Below are positions 19,224 to 28,795 of a stretch of 64,000 bases of DNA, one piece after another. The notes under the pieces are model-generated. The model did no database searches. It was not told the DNA's origin and was given only the letters and a program-made list of their open reading frames with translations. Made by a program: the position numbers and the translations under genes. Numbering within the stretch: the first letter of the stretch is position 1; every line of letters starts with the position of its first letter. Source of the DNA: Flectonema sp. DT1601 (lineage: Eukaryota; Euglenozoa; Diplonemea; Diplonemida; Diplonemidae); the NCBI GenBank assembly GCA_964019425.1, contig OZ025836.1:62001-126000 (forward strand), given 5' to 3'.

Positions 19224-21644
19224 CTACTTGCATTGTTCAATCGCATCTTCAGATTGTTGAAATAAGAAATCAAAAGAGTGATCTGAAAATTGATCCCAGA
19301 GAGGATGACCATGAAGAGCATCTTGAAAGTTAAATATCCCAAGGCATAGTTTTGTAATAAAGATTGGATCGTTTAAAGCAACTGGGTCTCTAAAAACTGC
19401 ATCAGAAATCGCAGAGTGAGGATGACTTCGTGGAGTAGCTGGCAGTGGTTTTGGCGCCGAGAGCAGTTTCTGAAACAGCGAACCATCACAATTCGAGTCT
19501 TCTGTTGTATACAAGTCGAGATCATCGTGAGCGTCATTCGATACTTCTTCGCTGACAACACCATTCTGACTCAGATTCTTTAAAAATGAATAGCAGCTGT
19601 CGATTTTATTAATTTCCATATCCCTCATCCTTTTTAATAATTCAAAAATGTTTTTTGATATCTGCCCGACTTCTTCATCTGTTTGAATGGGTCCTTTGAG
19701 AGTACACGCCATCCCAATATCCCTCATGGTAATTCTCCATTTCCTTCTCTTAAGATCTTCCAATCGATCAACTAATAGTTTTGGTTCAATCGAAAGAGTA
19801 GCAGATGCTGTTACGATGTCGATGGAAACTCTGCAGATGTTTCTTCGTTTTATTATCGGAGAGCTGCATTGTTTTCTGAACAGTCCTCTGATATACTCCA
19901 CAACTGGATCACCACGAACCCAACTGTCACCCAATAGAGTTAGTGTTTCTTGTGCTTCTGATAAATACTTCGACATCACATCCTCATCAACAGTAACATC
20001 ACTTATTGATGGAGTGTTACCAGTTTGTGTAATCATCTCTGGGTAGTGTAATCCAAGTAGTGTTGTGATTGTGTCAATGATTTCTGGTTCACACATTATA
20101 GCTTTCGATAGCTGTCCATACTTCACAATCGTGTGACGATTAGTTGTAAAAGATTGCACAGATGACTGTGATGGTTGTAAAATTGATTTTAACACCAGCG
20201 AGAGTGACTTGTCTGAAATTGAACTTTTATAACATGAATTCCGAGTTGAAAAGTAATCAGTTCTACGAAGGATTGTTTTGCAATATGATATTTGTCCATC
20301 TCGACCTGCTCTTCCTATTTCTTGAATGTATGATTCGAGTGTTGGAGGTAGTCTTAAATGAATAACTCCTCTCACGTTTGATTTATCGATTCCCATTCCA
20401 AAAGCAACTGTTGCTACGATTACTCTGACCTCTCCTCTCATGAATTTGTTTTGTCTGGTCATTCGTTCAGAACAACCAGCATGGTAGCAAATCGCATCAA
20501 CCCCAGCCTTAATCAAATCCTCACTAACAAGTTCTGCTTGTGTTTGAGTATTAACATAAATAATAACACTTCCGCTATTGAATGGTGGCGATGAGAGAGT
20601 TGTCGCTACTGTTCGTAACCAAACTGTATCAGTGTCACGTCTATCAGCACAGTCTTCAATGCATACTGCTGACAGGAGTAGGTTTCTACGTGGTTTTATT
20701 CGTCTAATAATACAATCACTTTGTAGTGTCAATGCTTTTATTACTTCTTTTGTTGTTGAGATTGGTGACGTTCCTGTCAGACACAGAATTGGAGATTCTA
20801 TTTCATTATTTGATAAGAATGATGTCCTCAGTCTTAAGTAACTCGGTCTAAAGTTATGTGACCACTCTGACAGACAATGCGCTTCATCAACACAGATTAA
20901 TGAAACAAAACAAGACATTCTTTTTATAAATTTATGAAAATGTTTTGAATCAGAGGCTCTCTCAGGTGATACCAATAACAGTTGTGAAGCACCTGATTCT
21001 ATCTTAGTAACACTTCTATTAACTCCATCCAGTCCTACAGCTGCACTCATCTGTACGCCAGAGATACCTGAGGGTAAATGTTTTAGTTGATCACTCATTA
21101 GGGACACCAAGGGACTGATGACTACCGCGAAAGATGGATTCTCAGGTCTGGCTAATTTTCTTATGTAAGCAGGAATAACATAACAGAGAGTCTTTCCAGT
21201 TCCTGTTGGAAGAATGCTGAGGCAATCATGTCCGCAGAGTATTCGAGTTATGGTTTCTAGTTGACCGTCTCTGAATGAATCAAATCCGTATAACTCTTTT
21301 AAGATTTGTAAAAGACATTCTTCTGAAGGAGGTGTGGATAGTTTTCCATACTCGTCGCTGGTTGTTTGCAACTGTTTAGCAATTTCAGTCAAACTGTTCG
21401 GAATTTTAAACACAACAGTCGGTGTTTTCGATTTCCTCTTTGGTGGTGGTGACATTTTCACTTCTATTTTTTCTTGTTGTACTTTCTCTGGATCTTCCTT
21501 ACTTCGTTTGATCACCGGCGTAGTTGGTATATTTAAGTCGCTCACATCAACATCACCAAAAAGCTCATCTTCTTCTTCTTCAAGACTTTCTAGTGTCATT
21601 AGCCTATGCTTTACAGGCTTTCTTCCTGAACCGGGAACTACCAT
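19224..21644 (-). CDS. RECQL4: RecQ4-like DNA helicase
   Basis: This is an 806-residue SF2 helicase from the chosen start (a longer frame to 21695 adds 17). Motif 0/I read FRDGQLETIT and SILPTGTGKT (Walker A about 145-152). Motif II is VDEAHCLSEWSHNFRPSYLRL (DEAH 253-256), motif III is CLTGTSP, and motif VI is QEIGRAGRDGQ. CVDEAHCLS-WSHNFRP-YLRL is the RECQL4 version; BLM and WRN types have a different follow-on. RecQ4 acts in replication initiation and genome stability in the nucleus. The 120-residue N-terminus is short, so the Sld2-like replication domain of animal RECQL4 seems absent or very reduced. TGT replaces the usual TAT in motif III. The start at 21644 follows an acceptor-like CCTATTCAG. 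Confidence 0.85.
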   Translation of the reverse strand: MVVPGSGRKPVKHRLMTLESLEEEEDELFGDVDVSDLNIPTTPVIKRSKEDPEKVQQEKIEVKMSPPPKRKSKTPTVVFKIPNSLTEIAKQLQTTSDEYGKLSTPPSEECLLQILKELYGFDSFRDGQLETITRILCGHDCLSILPTGTGKTLCYVIPAYIRKLARPENPSFAVVISPLVSLMSDQLKHLPSGISGVQMSAAVGLDGVNRSVTKIESGASQLLLVSPERASDSKHFHKFIKRMSCFVSLICVDEAHCLSEWSHNFRPSYLRLRTSFLSNNEIESPILCLTGTSPISTTKEVIKALTLQSDCIIRRIKPRRNLLLSAVCIEDCADRRDTDTVWLRTVATTLSSPPFNSGSVIIYVNTQTQAELVSEDLIKAGVDAICYHAGCSERMTRQNKFMRGEVRVIVATVAFGMGIDKSNVRGVIHLRLPPTLESYIQEIGRAGRDGQISYCKTILRRTDYFSTRNSCYKSSISDKSLSLVLKSILQPSQSSVQSFTTNRHTIVKYGQLSKAIMCEPEIIDTITTLLGLHYPEMITQTGNTPSISDVTVDEDVMSKYLSEAQETLTLLGDSWVRGDPVVEYIRGLFRKQCSSPIIKRRNICRVSIDIVTASATLSIEPKLLVDRLEDLKRRKWRITMRDIGMACTLKGPIQTDEEVGQISKNIFELLKRMRDMEINKIDSCYSFLKNLSQNGVVSEEVSNDAHDDLDLYTTEDSNCDGSLFQKLLSAPKPLPATPRSHPHSAISDAVFRDPVALNDPIFITKLCLGIFNFQDALHGHPLWDQFSDHSFDFLFQQSEDAIEQCK

Positions 21645-21669
21645 TTTATCTTTTTTGTGTGTCCCCCCA

Positions 21670-21690
21670 CTGAATAGGTTAATTAAATGT
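21670..21690 (-). promoter_or_regulatory. Putative trans-splice acceptor, RecQ4-like gene
   Basis: The minus strand reads TTAATTAACCTATTCAG with the AG at 21670-21671, 25 nt before the ATG at 21644. It lies between that ATG and the upstream in-frame ATG at 21695. Confidence 0.5.
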
Positions 21691-22112
21691 AACAAATAAA
21701 GCTGTCGGCAAAATCAGTACTGTTGTCGGTTATCAGCTGAAAAGCCTTTCCGAAATAAAAAAAAAAAAAAAAAAAAAACTAGAAACAAAAATAACGAATA
21801 TGGATATGATAAGTCTTACTACAGTGTAATAATATGTTTGTAGTTTTTCTTTATTTTGGTCACTAAATTAATTTGGCAAAACTAGTAAACAACAGAAGCT
21901 GCTGAAATAGACATAAATAGACTTACAGACTGCTGAGGTAGTTCTGTGGGGAGTAAGACTTCCCACAGAAATAACAAAACTACTAAAAAAAAGTAAATAA
22001 TTAATGAGAAGACGACAATCGTCCACAACTGTTGGACAGGCGAATCTAACCCCCGAGTGTGTGATTGATTACCTGATGTACCTCATTAATCAAATTAATA
22101 TCACAGTTCGTA
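21672..22112. other. Intergenic spacer with a strong stem-loop
   Basis: This gene-free spacer holds an A run of about 22 near 21.76 kb and one clear hairpin at 21942-21970, listed separately. No coding frame is supported. Confidence 0.6.
21942..21970. ncRNA. Perfect 9-bp stem-loop
   Basis: TTCTGTGGG (21942-21950) pairs with CCCACAGAA (21962-21970), extended by a G-U pair, around a loop of 9 nt. A flanking GTAG/CTAC pairing (21938-21941 with 21980-21983) could close it further. It begins about 140 nt downstream of the stop codon of the gene at 22113-23339. Its function is unknown. Confidence 0.4.
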
Positions 22113-23339
22113 TTACACGTTCTTCAAACCCGGTACTAGAGTATCGAGTGCTAGTAAGGCGTCAAGTCTTCGCTGGACAATTTGTTGATATTTCTCATAC
22201 CTGTCTAACATTGTTCTGTATCCGTCGTCAGCTATCTCTAATTTCTTGAACTGATCTTTCTGTTGATCGAGTAGACTGCTCCAGTCAATTCGAGTTGTGA
22301 GAACTTTTAAATTATCAGCTTGACTACCAGCGAAAGCCATCATCGTCGGATCATTATTTCCATGTTTACAACGGGATTGCCACTTCCTGAAGGCGGGAGT
22401 TGATCGTTTGATTATTTCATCATCAGAATCTGCGAGTCTCGGTGATGAAGAAGGATGAGGAGGACATGTTGCAGCACTAGCCGGACGTGTGGGTCTAATT
22501 CTCCCACTGGCTGTACCAGTAAGACGACGCCTACCAACTGGAGCTGACCAAGGTCGTCCTGATACACTCACGATATCTGTTTGTTCTCCTTTTCGAATCT
22601 TATTCGCTCTCGCTGTTGCTTCCGCGTATGCTATTTTCTTTGCATCCTCAAAACGGTTCATCATCGGACCTTTTTTTAGAACAGATCTGTGAATGAGTGT
22701 TCTTCTTATCCCTCGACCTCCACATCCCGGTTCATCTTCTAGTTTTGCTATTGAACGAGATCTAATTCCTTTTAGTAACCTCGCAGCTGCTTTCTTAGCG
22801 ATGATCGCTTGTAGGCAGTCAGCTTGAAACTGACCAAGACGAAACCCGGATGTATCAAGCCATGATTCTTTATTATCAACAAAGGTCTGAAGTTCATCTG
22901 CTTGTTCTTGCAGGTAGTCGAGTTCAATAGCCTGATTATCTGTGTAAAGTTTATTAGCTTTGAATTGGTTCACTGCGAATGTAGCAATACTCATATTTCT
23001 CTTCTTCGTCAACTCTCCCTCATTGAAACAACTGGAGTTTCTCTTTGCGCTATTCTTACGAGAATGAGGACCAGAGGATGCTGATCTAAAGGTGTCCCAT
23101 TTATTAGAAAACGGATCGTCTGAGGCATCATCAGGGAAGGTAACGGATTGTCTTTTAAACCCAGTGATATCCTGCTTCATACGAGGTCCTAGTCTTGAAC
23201 TAAGTGAACGAATCTTATCACTTCCATCAACTGCAGGGTTGTGTAAGTAACCACTCTCTGAACAATATTTTGATGATCCTTTTAGGTTCAGACATGATCC
23301 ACATAACTCACTTAGAGACGCATCGGAATCTGTTCTCAT
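22113..23339 (-). CDS. Hypothetical basic protein with RPxSA motifs
   Basis: I do not recognise this 408-residue family. It is basic and mostly polar, with no membrane segment. Residues about 125-165 and 355-408 look helical and may form coiled coils (LDYLQEQADELQTF, and DRYEKYQQIVQRRLDALLAL). Short motifs GRPWSAPVGRR and RPTRPASAA lie in the middle. RPxSA strings are common in axonemal and basal-body proteins of flagellates, so a cytoskeletal role is conceivable, but this is only a hint. An N-terminal CGSC...YC cluster could be a small metal site. The gene lies 128 nt after the apyrase gene. The open frame is long, codon-like and intronless, so I am confident it is a real gene. Confidence 0.75.
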   Translation of the reverse strand: MRTDSDASLSELCGSCLNLKGSSKYCSESGYLHNPAVDGSDKIRSLSSRLGPRMKQDITGFKRQSVTFPDDASDDPFSNKWDTFRSASSGPHSRKNSAKRNSSCFNEGELTKKRNMSIATFAVNQFKANKLYTDNQAIELDYLQEQADELQTFVDNKESWLDTSGFRLGQFQADCLQAIIAKKAAARLLKGIRSRSIAKLEDEPGCGGRGIRRTLIHRSVLKKGPMMNRFEDAKKIAYAEATARANKIRKGEQTDIVSVSGRPWSAPVGRRRLTGTASGRIRPTRPASAATCPPHPSSSPRLADSDDEIIKRSTPAFRKWQSRCKHGNNDPTMMAFAGSQADNLKVLTTRIDWSSLLDQQKDQFKKLEIADDGYRTMLDRYEKYQQIVQRRLDALLALDTLVPGLKNV

Positions 23340-23358
23340 TGTTGTTATTGTTTTTATT

Positions 23359-23376
23359 CTTTTGAAATAGAAAAGG
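23359..23376 (-). promoter_or_regulatory. Putative trans-splice acceptor, RPxSA-motif gene
   Basis: The minus strand reads CCTTTTCTATTTCAAAAG with the AG at 23359-23360, 19 nt before the ATG, within a 128-nt spacer. Confidence 0.5.
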
Positions 23377-23467
23377 TTAATAATACAACAAAATCATCCA
23401 TAAAAAATACAACAACAGGCAAAGTACTAATGTACGTTGTGGGAATCTTTAAGGCGAGTAAGAATAT

Positions 23468-24484
23468 TTAGCTAGGTAAGTTGTTTGCTTGGTTTGTTGT
23501 TGTTTTTATTGTATCAATGAGAGCCCCAAGTGGCCAGGCAGTTTCTCTTCCGTCAATCTTTTTCGCAATTCGGATTGTGGAATCTTCAGGAATTTGTAAA
23601 TATCTAATAATAGCGTGTAAGTACGCAACCTGCTCAATACAATTTAATTGGTCGCAGGTGTCTGCTGATGTTGATTCGAGGAAATGTGAAGCTGGCAATT
23701 CAGAGTCTCCAAGTAGTTTATAAAAATATGAAAATGCGAAGAAATTAATTGGACTTTGTGGATTAAATGGCGGGAGTTTTTCCTTAAGTCCTGAAGTCTT
23801 TAGAAGTATGAGAGATTCAGCTAAGCAGTCAGTGAAGTCGTTGCATTCTGGTAGTTGTTTGATTGCTTCTCTAACGCCAAAACCCATTGCGGAATTAGAT
23901 ACGATTTCATTAGTTTCAGAATCACGAAATGCGACCTGAAATGATCCTCCGCCTACGTCTATAATACCATATTGACTACCCTCAGTTATGGTTCCCATTA
24001 GTGTGTTTACAGTCGTCCAGGCAAACCGACCTTCTTGTTCACCAGTTAAGACTGTTGCTTTTACTTTTTCAAAACCATTCTTTTTCAAGATATCCATCGC
24101 TTCTTCAAGAATGTCATTAGCAGTTGTGTCGCCTAACTTTCGAAGTCCAGCAGTAGCACCAATAATTACAGGGGTGCATGATCTCTTTTTTAAAGGTATT
24201 AATGAGGATACATTTCGAAATAGAATTCCCATCGCTCCGCTGACGTCATCTGCAAAGGCATGCCCCTCAGCGGCGATGAATTTTTCAGATACGACTGGAC
24301 CAGATAATTTAAAAATATGAGCTCGAGTGCCAGAACTTCCAGCGTCAATCACCAAACCACCTGTTGGTCGACAGCGACGTTCAACAGTTGGATTTTCTGA
24401 CTTGAATCCCTGTAATAAGAATATCACCGCCATTACTATCACTGTGGCGAGGAAGTACTGCGGTCTGCGAGCCATTCTAAACAT
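23468..24484 (-). CDS. GDA1/CD39-family nucleoside phosphatase (apyrase)
   Basis: This is a 338-residue protein with one N-terminal membrane segment (about 11-26, YFLATVIVMAVIFLLQ) acting as a signal anchor. The apyrase conserved regions are present: ACR1 LVIDAGSSGTRAHIF (44-58), ACR2 IIGATAGLRKLG, ACR3 TGEQEGRFAWTTVN with the catalytic Glu, and ACR4 GIIDVGGGSFQVAF. ACR1 and ACR4 form the phosphate-binding loops. Members hydrolyse nucleoside di- and triphosphates in the Golgi/ER lumen, usually UDP or GDP released by glycosyltransferases, or at the cell surface. It is shorter than typical members (about 400-550), because the lobe between ACR4 and the C-terminus is reduced. Its neighbour encodes an N-glycan-processing enzyme, a thematic but not proven link. 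Confidence 0.85.
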   Translation of the reverse strand: MFRMARRPQYFLATVIVMAVIFLLQGFKSENPTVERRCRPTGGLVIDAGSSGTRAHIFKLSGPVVSEKFIAAEGHAFADDVSGAMGILFRNVSSLIPLKKRSCTPVIIGATAGLRKLGDTTANDILEEAMDILKKNGFEKVKATVLTGEQEGRFAWTTVNTLMGTITEGSQYGIIDVGGGSFQVAFRDSETNEIVSNSAMGFGVREAIKQLPECNDFTDCLAESLILLKTSGLKEKLPPFNPQSPINFFAFSYFYKLLGDSELPASHFLESTSADTCDQLNCIEQVAYLHAIIRYLQIPEDSTIRIAKKIDGRETAWPLGALIDTIKTTTNQANNLPS

Positions 24485-24497
24485 CTATTTACTCATA

Positions 24498-24515
24498 CTG
24501 TGTTGAGAATATGAA
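24498..24515 (-). promoter_or_regulatory. Putative trans-splice acceptor, apyrase gene
   Basis: The minus strand reads CATATTCTCAACACAG with the AG at 24498-24499, 13 nt before the ATG. Confidence 0.5.
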
Positions 24516-24881
24516 TACAATTACAACGAACAAGTTTATAAAGACACAAAAGTTATCTCAAAATTGTTTTTTCTCTAAAAAACCGTTTGTCAGTGGTGTA
24601 CTGTTTTTTCTTTTCTTTTATTTTGGTTTCTAATTTCGATAAACACTTTTTTTTTTTTTTTGCAACCTCAGTTAGCAGTGAAGCAACACTAGAAATAAGG
24701 CAAACGGAAAATTTTTAAAAAATACTATAGGCTATAGTATTTTTTTTTTTTTTTTTCCCCTTCAATGGAACAGGCCGGAGTAAAAAAACAAGCAGAAAAC
24801 AAGGGGTGAGAGTCGCCACATTCATATCTGGTGTCGTTGAATAAAAGTGAGACCATCAATAACATGTGTTGTGTTATTATT
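24500..24881. other. Intergenic spacer with a terminator-like palindrome
   Basis: This gene-free spacer between the PPPDE/GH85 fusion and the apyrase gene holds T runs near 24.65 and 24.74 kb and the palindrome listed at 24717-24745. Confidence 0.6.
24717..24745. terminator. Long perfect palindrome flanked by T on both strands
   Basis: AAAAAATACTATAG (24717-24730) is mirrored by CTATAGTATTTTTT (24732-24745) with one central base, so a hairpin of about 12 bp with a 5-nt loop can form. On the minus strand it ends in six T and lies about 137 nt downstream of the PPPDE/GH85 fusion gene. On the plus strand a T run of 16 or so follows. It looks like a bidirectional terminator or 3'-end element. 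That role is inferred. Confidence 0.35.
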
Positions 24882-27800
24882 TCAATTACTGATTGTAACC
24901 GGAGGTGCAAATCTACCAGCCGTATCGATTGCCTGAATACGAATTGGTGTACCTGATTTAATCATTTCTGGTGTCGTGTAGAACGTATTTGAATGTGATC
25001 TCCCAAGACGTACATCACCACAATAAATATGAGCTGAGTGAAAGTGAGATTGGGAAGAAGCGGTCCAACTCACAGTAATTAGTTTCGATGATTTTTTTAT
25101 AACTGGTTGCCTGATCTCTAAAGGACTGTCTTCGATATCTGATAATGATAACATTCCAACCTCCGCCACTCTTCTGGTGGAAGTGAGAATCACAAGTACC
25201 TGAATATTAACCAATTTCTTGTTACTATTGTTTATAACTGCCCAAATTGCTTCTGACCAACTTCCTTCTTTTTGAATTATGTTGCTGGCGTATATGTTGC
25301 TTTCAGTATCTTCTCCAAAACAAGGATGACAAACAAGACAAGAATCGTCATTAAATGTTAATAATAAACCACAACTAGAACCTCTTGACACTAATCGAAG
25401 TGATAGTAGTTCAGGGACAGTTACGTCTGCGACGTCGAATAGCGTAGCGACTGCCAGATTTTCTTCTACTTTTGAACAATCAACAGTAATACAATGCGAT
25501 CCACAATAAGACTGTCCTGAAGTAACAGAACTGTTTACGTTAAGAGGTGATTCAAGTGGGATCAGAGGAAATACACTCTCAGCAGAGTGATCAAAGTATT
25601 CTCCACCCTGTAGCTTTCCTTGAACGAAGATCTGATCACCACATCCCCTGTCAAAGGTCGTAAAGAATGGTAGTGAGGCTATTGCCGGTCGGGTTTTTTC
25701 GTATGCAGAATCCCGAATTTTCCCCCAAAAAACATCGTCGATTTCGTGGTACTTATCACGGAAGTTTTCGTATGTCCAAACTGGAGCGAATAAGGCGCAA
25801 CTAACATTATTGCTGGGGCATCTTGCGATAGCCTTGTCGCAGTCCATACCTCCTCCTCCGTAGGTACCTCTACCAAATACGTCTATTCCGAAATAGACAT
25901 CTGATGAGCGAGAGCCTGCAATCTTTGCTGCTGTTGCTGGGTAGTCAGCCTTCCATCCGTAATTTGTAAAGAGTCCACTACATGCTTCAAAGAATGGATA
26001 GTTAGAACTGTTTAATGTGTTTTGGTATGAAACGGATCCAGAAACTGTGACCGAGTCGTACCAAATAACGTTAATACACATCTCTGTTAGGACAGAACAG
26101 AAATAAATTAAATTTTCAACTGATGACTGCGGAACACCCACCTCAACGTTTAACAACCAACCATCAAAATTATAAGTTTCTTGAACTACTTTAAGTAGGC
26201 TGGCTGTAGCATACGCGGATTCAGTGCTTCGGATGATTTGACTGACGTTTTCAACTCCGCCCTGACCTTCGAATATTAATGTTCCAAGACAAGGAACTCC
26301 GTGATTATGACAGCTGTTGATCCATCCGACAGGTGGAATGGTTACAAAATTATGAGTGAAATAAATAAATTTATCAACCAAATCATAACACCTCAACTGG
26401 TAGAATCCCTTTTTGCTTCCCAATTCTTGTGGAGTTCGATCTTCTTCAGTAAAGTGGTTGTCATGACAGACGATAAACTTTTGTGAATTCGAATCATTTC
26501 TCTTTCTGTGATTATCAGATGCAAGAGGTTTACCAATTAAAGCAGGATGAACAGATTGAGGAGTGAATGACTGTAGAGAATGATAGTCTTGAATCATAAC
26601 ACATTCAGGTGGCATGTCATCTGATGAGTCAGATGCAATAGGTTTTGAGTATAATAAATACTCAAAGTCTTGACAGTTATAACCACATCCACCATAAGGA
26701 ATTATACAACCAATTGATGGTGATGCGTATCCTGGATGGATACCTCCCTGATGATGACCTCTTGCAGCGTATACAATCTGTCCTCTGTGTAGTCCAAGTT
26801 TTACAACAGGTTCGTTGTTTATGTCTACGAGTGATCCCTTTTTCCAACGGGCTTCAGTAGGTTTTGGGATCATTAGATACTCGCCTCTCCCCGGAGTGAT
26901 TTCAGTGTTGGTGTTGTTCACAACGTTTATTGATTCTCCAAGTGATGGTCCACACTTTCCAAAACAACTTTCACTTCCCGCCATTGGAATACTTCTCGCG
27001 AGATATAAATCTGAAGTACCTTCTCTACCAGCTGATACAGCACTAGCATCAGGCTTACCATTCCACAACTTCCACATTGCTGTCAGTTCAGTAGAAGCCA
27101 CAACAGGTTCGTCATTAGATAAACTGATAGCTTCCAGGAGTATCTTTGCTTCTTCAATAGCTTCTTGAATAGCTGACAGGACATCATCAACAGAGTCTGT
27201 GATGCTGAACTCTATTTGAGGTCCTTCTGATCCTGTTGTTTCACGCCATCCACAACTTGTTAGAAAAACTGAACCTCTGTTTCCAGAAAAATGTTTTTGA
27301 TAAGCTGGAGAAGTCTTCTTCATACGGCGATACTTTGGATCTGGTTTTCGAGTGTTTCGATAGATCATCGCCATGGCTTCGAGTGTTGATATTTTTTGAT
27401 TTTCCGCGAGATCGCTTAAGACGTCTCTTGCTTGAGGCGGCACTGCCACCTGTCGAACTGGTGCTATTTGTTGTGGTGGTGAACCTCCACGAGCCATCAT
27501 GTTTCCATTACCTCCACCCATTGAGTTCATAAACATTTGTAACATTGGAGTATTCATAATAATATCAACCTGATGTCTAACCTCATCAGGGATACTTAGA
27601 CTACAGAGGAATTGAGCTGCGTCTTCAGTGTAGTGGTTGCAGTTTCTCTGAAGTAAATTGTAATCCATCGGACCAAATTTTGATCGTTGGTTGCGGTTCC
27701 ATGCTTCAAACTGAGCCTTGGTTTGTGCTGTTGATCCTATTGACACCGTCTTCACAGGTCTTCCGAATCTAGTCAGCCCAGGACCTCCTCTTTCAATGCC

Positions 27801-27950
27801 GACACCTCCATCAAAATAGTATTCTGCTCCGTGTAATACAATTCCCGTGTGCCATATTGCGTCAATCTGTCGACCTACCAAAGCCCTTGACATCGCTGAG
27901 GCCATCCCCCCAGATATGTCGTACATATAAAGTACTACTGAGTACGACAT
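24882..27950 (-). CDS. PPPDE-PUB-DM9-GH85 fusion, putative glycoprotein deglycosylase/isopeptidase
   Basis: This is one uninterrupted 1022-residue frame with four recognisable domains. Residues 1-140 are a PPPDE (DeSI-1-type) thiol isopeptidase with H34 in IWHTGIV and C104 in QRNCNHYT. Residues about 172-272 read as a PUB domain (LEAMAMIYRN, then PDPKYRRMKKTSPAYQKHF and a C-terminal helix), which in NGLY1 and HOIP binds p97/VCP. Residues about 350-435 resemble a DM9 mannose-binding repeat (GQIVYAARGHHQGGIHPGYA). Residues about 440-790 are a GH85 endo-beta-N-acetylglucosaminidase with FVTIPPVGWIN, the catalytic pair N601/E603 in GWLLNVEV, VIWYDSVT and DVYFGIDVFGRG. The C-terminal 230 residues look like beta-sandwich modules, as in cytosolic ENGases. 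There is no signal peptide, so it should be cytosolic. A role in trimming and de-conjugating glycoproteins extracted from the ER is my inference. Confidence 0.9.
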   Translation of the reverse strand: MSYSVVLYMYDISGGMASAMSRALVGRQIDAIWHTGIVLHGAEYYFDGGVGIERGGPGLTRFGRPVKTVSIGSTAQTKAQFEAWNRNQRSKFGPMDYNLLQRNCNHYTEDAAQFLCSLSIPDEVRHQVDIIMNTPMLQMFMNSMGGGNGNMMARGGSPPQQIAPVRQVAVPPQARDVLSDLAENQKISTLEAMAMIYRNTRKPDPKYRRMKKTSPAYQKHFSGNRGSVFLTSCGWRETTGSEGPQIEFSITDSVDDVLSAIQEAIEEAKILLEAISLSNDEPVVASTELTAMWKLWNGKPDASAVSAGREGTSDLYLARSIPMAGSESCFGKCGPSLGESINVVNNTNTEITPGRGEYLMIPKPTEARWKKGSLVDINNEPVVKLGLHRGQIVYAARGHHQGGIHPGYASPSIGCIIPYGGCGYNCQDFEYLLYSKPIASDSSDDMPPECVMIQDYHSLQSFTPQSVHPALIGKPLASDNHRKRNDSNSQKFIVCHDNHFTEEDRTPQELGSKKGFYQLRCYDLVDKFIYFTHNFVTIPPVGWINSCHNHGVPCLGTLIFEGQGGVENVSQIIRSTESAYATASLLKVVQETYNFDGWLLNVEVGVPQSSVENLIYFCSVLTEMCINVIWYDSVTVSGSVSYQNTLNSSNYPFFEACSGLFTNYGWKADYPATAAKIAGSRSSDVYFGIDVFGRGTYGGGGMDCDKAIARCPSNNVSCALFAPVWTYENFRDKYHEIDDVFWGKIRDSAYEKTRPAIASLPFFTTFDRGCGDQIFVQGKLQGGEYFDHSAESVFPLIPLESPLNVNSSVTSGQSYCGSHCITVDCSKVEENLAVATLFDVADVTVPELLSLRLVSRGSSCGLLLTFNDDSCLVCHPCFGEDTESNIYASNIIQKEGSWSEAIWAVINNSNKKLVNIQVLVILTSTRRVAEVGMLSLSDIEDSPLEIRQPVIKKSSKLITVSWTASSQSHFHSAHIYCGDVRLGRSHSNTFYTTPEMIKSGTPIRIQAIDTAGRFAPPVTISN

Positions 27951-27965
27951 CGTTTCTCGATTCTA

Positions 27966-27982
27966 CTGATGGAAATAATATT
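27966..27982 (-). promoter_or_regulatory. Putative trans-splice acceptor, PPPDE/GH85 fusion gene
   Basis: The minus strand reads ATATTATTTCCATCAG with the AG at 27966-27967, 15 nt before the ATG. It fixes the start of the fusion protein. Confidence 0.55.
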
Positions 27983-28747
27983 TAACATTTAAAGAGAAAG
28001 ACAACAACAGCAATAATCACTTCATTGATATATTGAATACGGTTATCCTTCGATATGTTGTTGTTAGCCTGTAATATAATTAATTGTGAATAGTAGTAAA
28101 ACCCTGAATAAGACGTCTCCATAAGAAGCAATATTCGCAAATAGGCAATTGATTTTACTGAAATACCCGAAAACTGTTTTCTCATCAACAAGCTGTTACT
28201 GCTTACACCAACTCATGATGACTGCACTTTACTGGAGGCGATACTGAGACTTAGCTTTTGCAAAGTAATTTTGACCAATTTTCTCTTAATATCTAACATG
28301 ACTTACTTAACTCCAATCGCAGCCATATAACAGATAAGTGAGATTATTTGGATGAAAGCAACTTTCTAGCAGAACAGTAATAAGAAGTTTGTTTGTTTCG
28401 GATGTGAAAGGTAAAGATTTTTTTTTTTGGGGAGGGAGGTTTTTTTTTTTTTTTTTTTCCCGGGTGGAGAGGGGGGGAAACGAAGAATCCTAGCTAGCCT
28501 AAGAAGCGCGGCCAGCCCAACACCCTCCCAATAATGGAGTTTAATAATAACTTAGAAAATTGTTCCTTTTTTTTTTTTTTTTTTTTTTTTCTCCCCCCGT
28601 TTCTCGTTTTTTTTTTCCTTTTAACCAATTTCACGAAGATTTTAATTCCCCAACCGTCAATTTATACCACGCAAGACACTTCTTTTTGTCAGACGACTGA
28701 AGTGCTTCCCGTTTGCATTATGCGTCGTCGGGGTGAATCTAACTTCA

Positions 28748-28795
28748 TTTTTAAACGAAGCAAATTCGATGCTTCCAGAAATTTTGTTTAAAAAG
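28748..28795. ncRNA. Nested hairpin
   Basis: TTTTTAAAC near 28748 can pair with GTTTAAAAA near 28787-28795, enclosing GAAGC/GCTTC. The pairing is AT-rich on the outside. A chance fold is quite possible. Confidence 0.2.
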
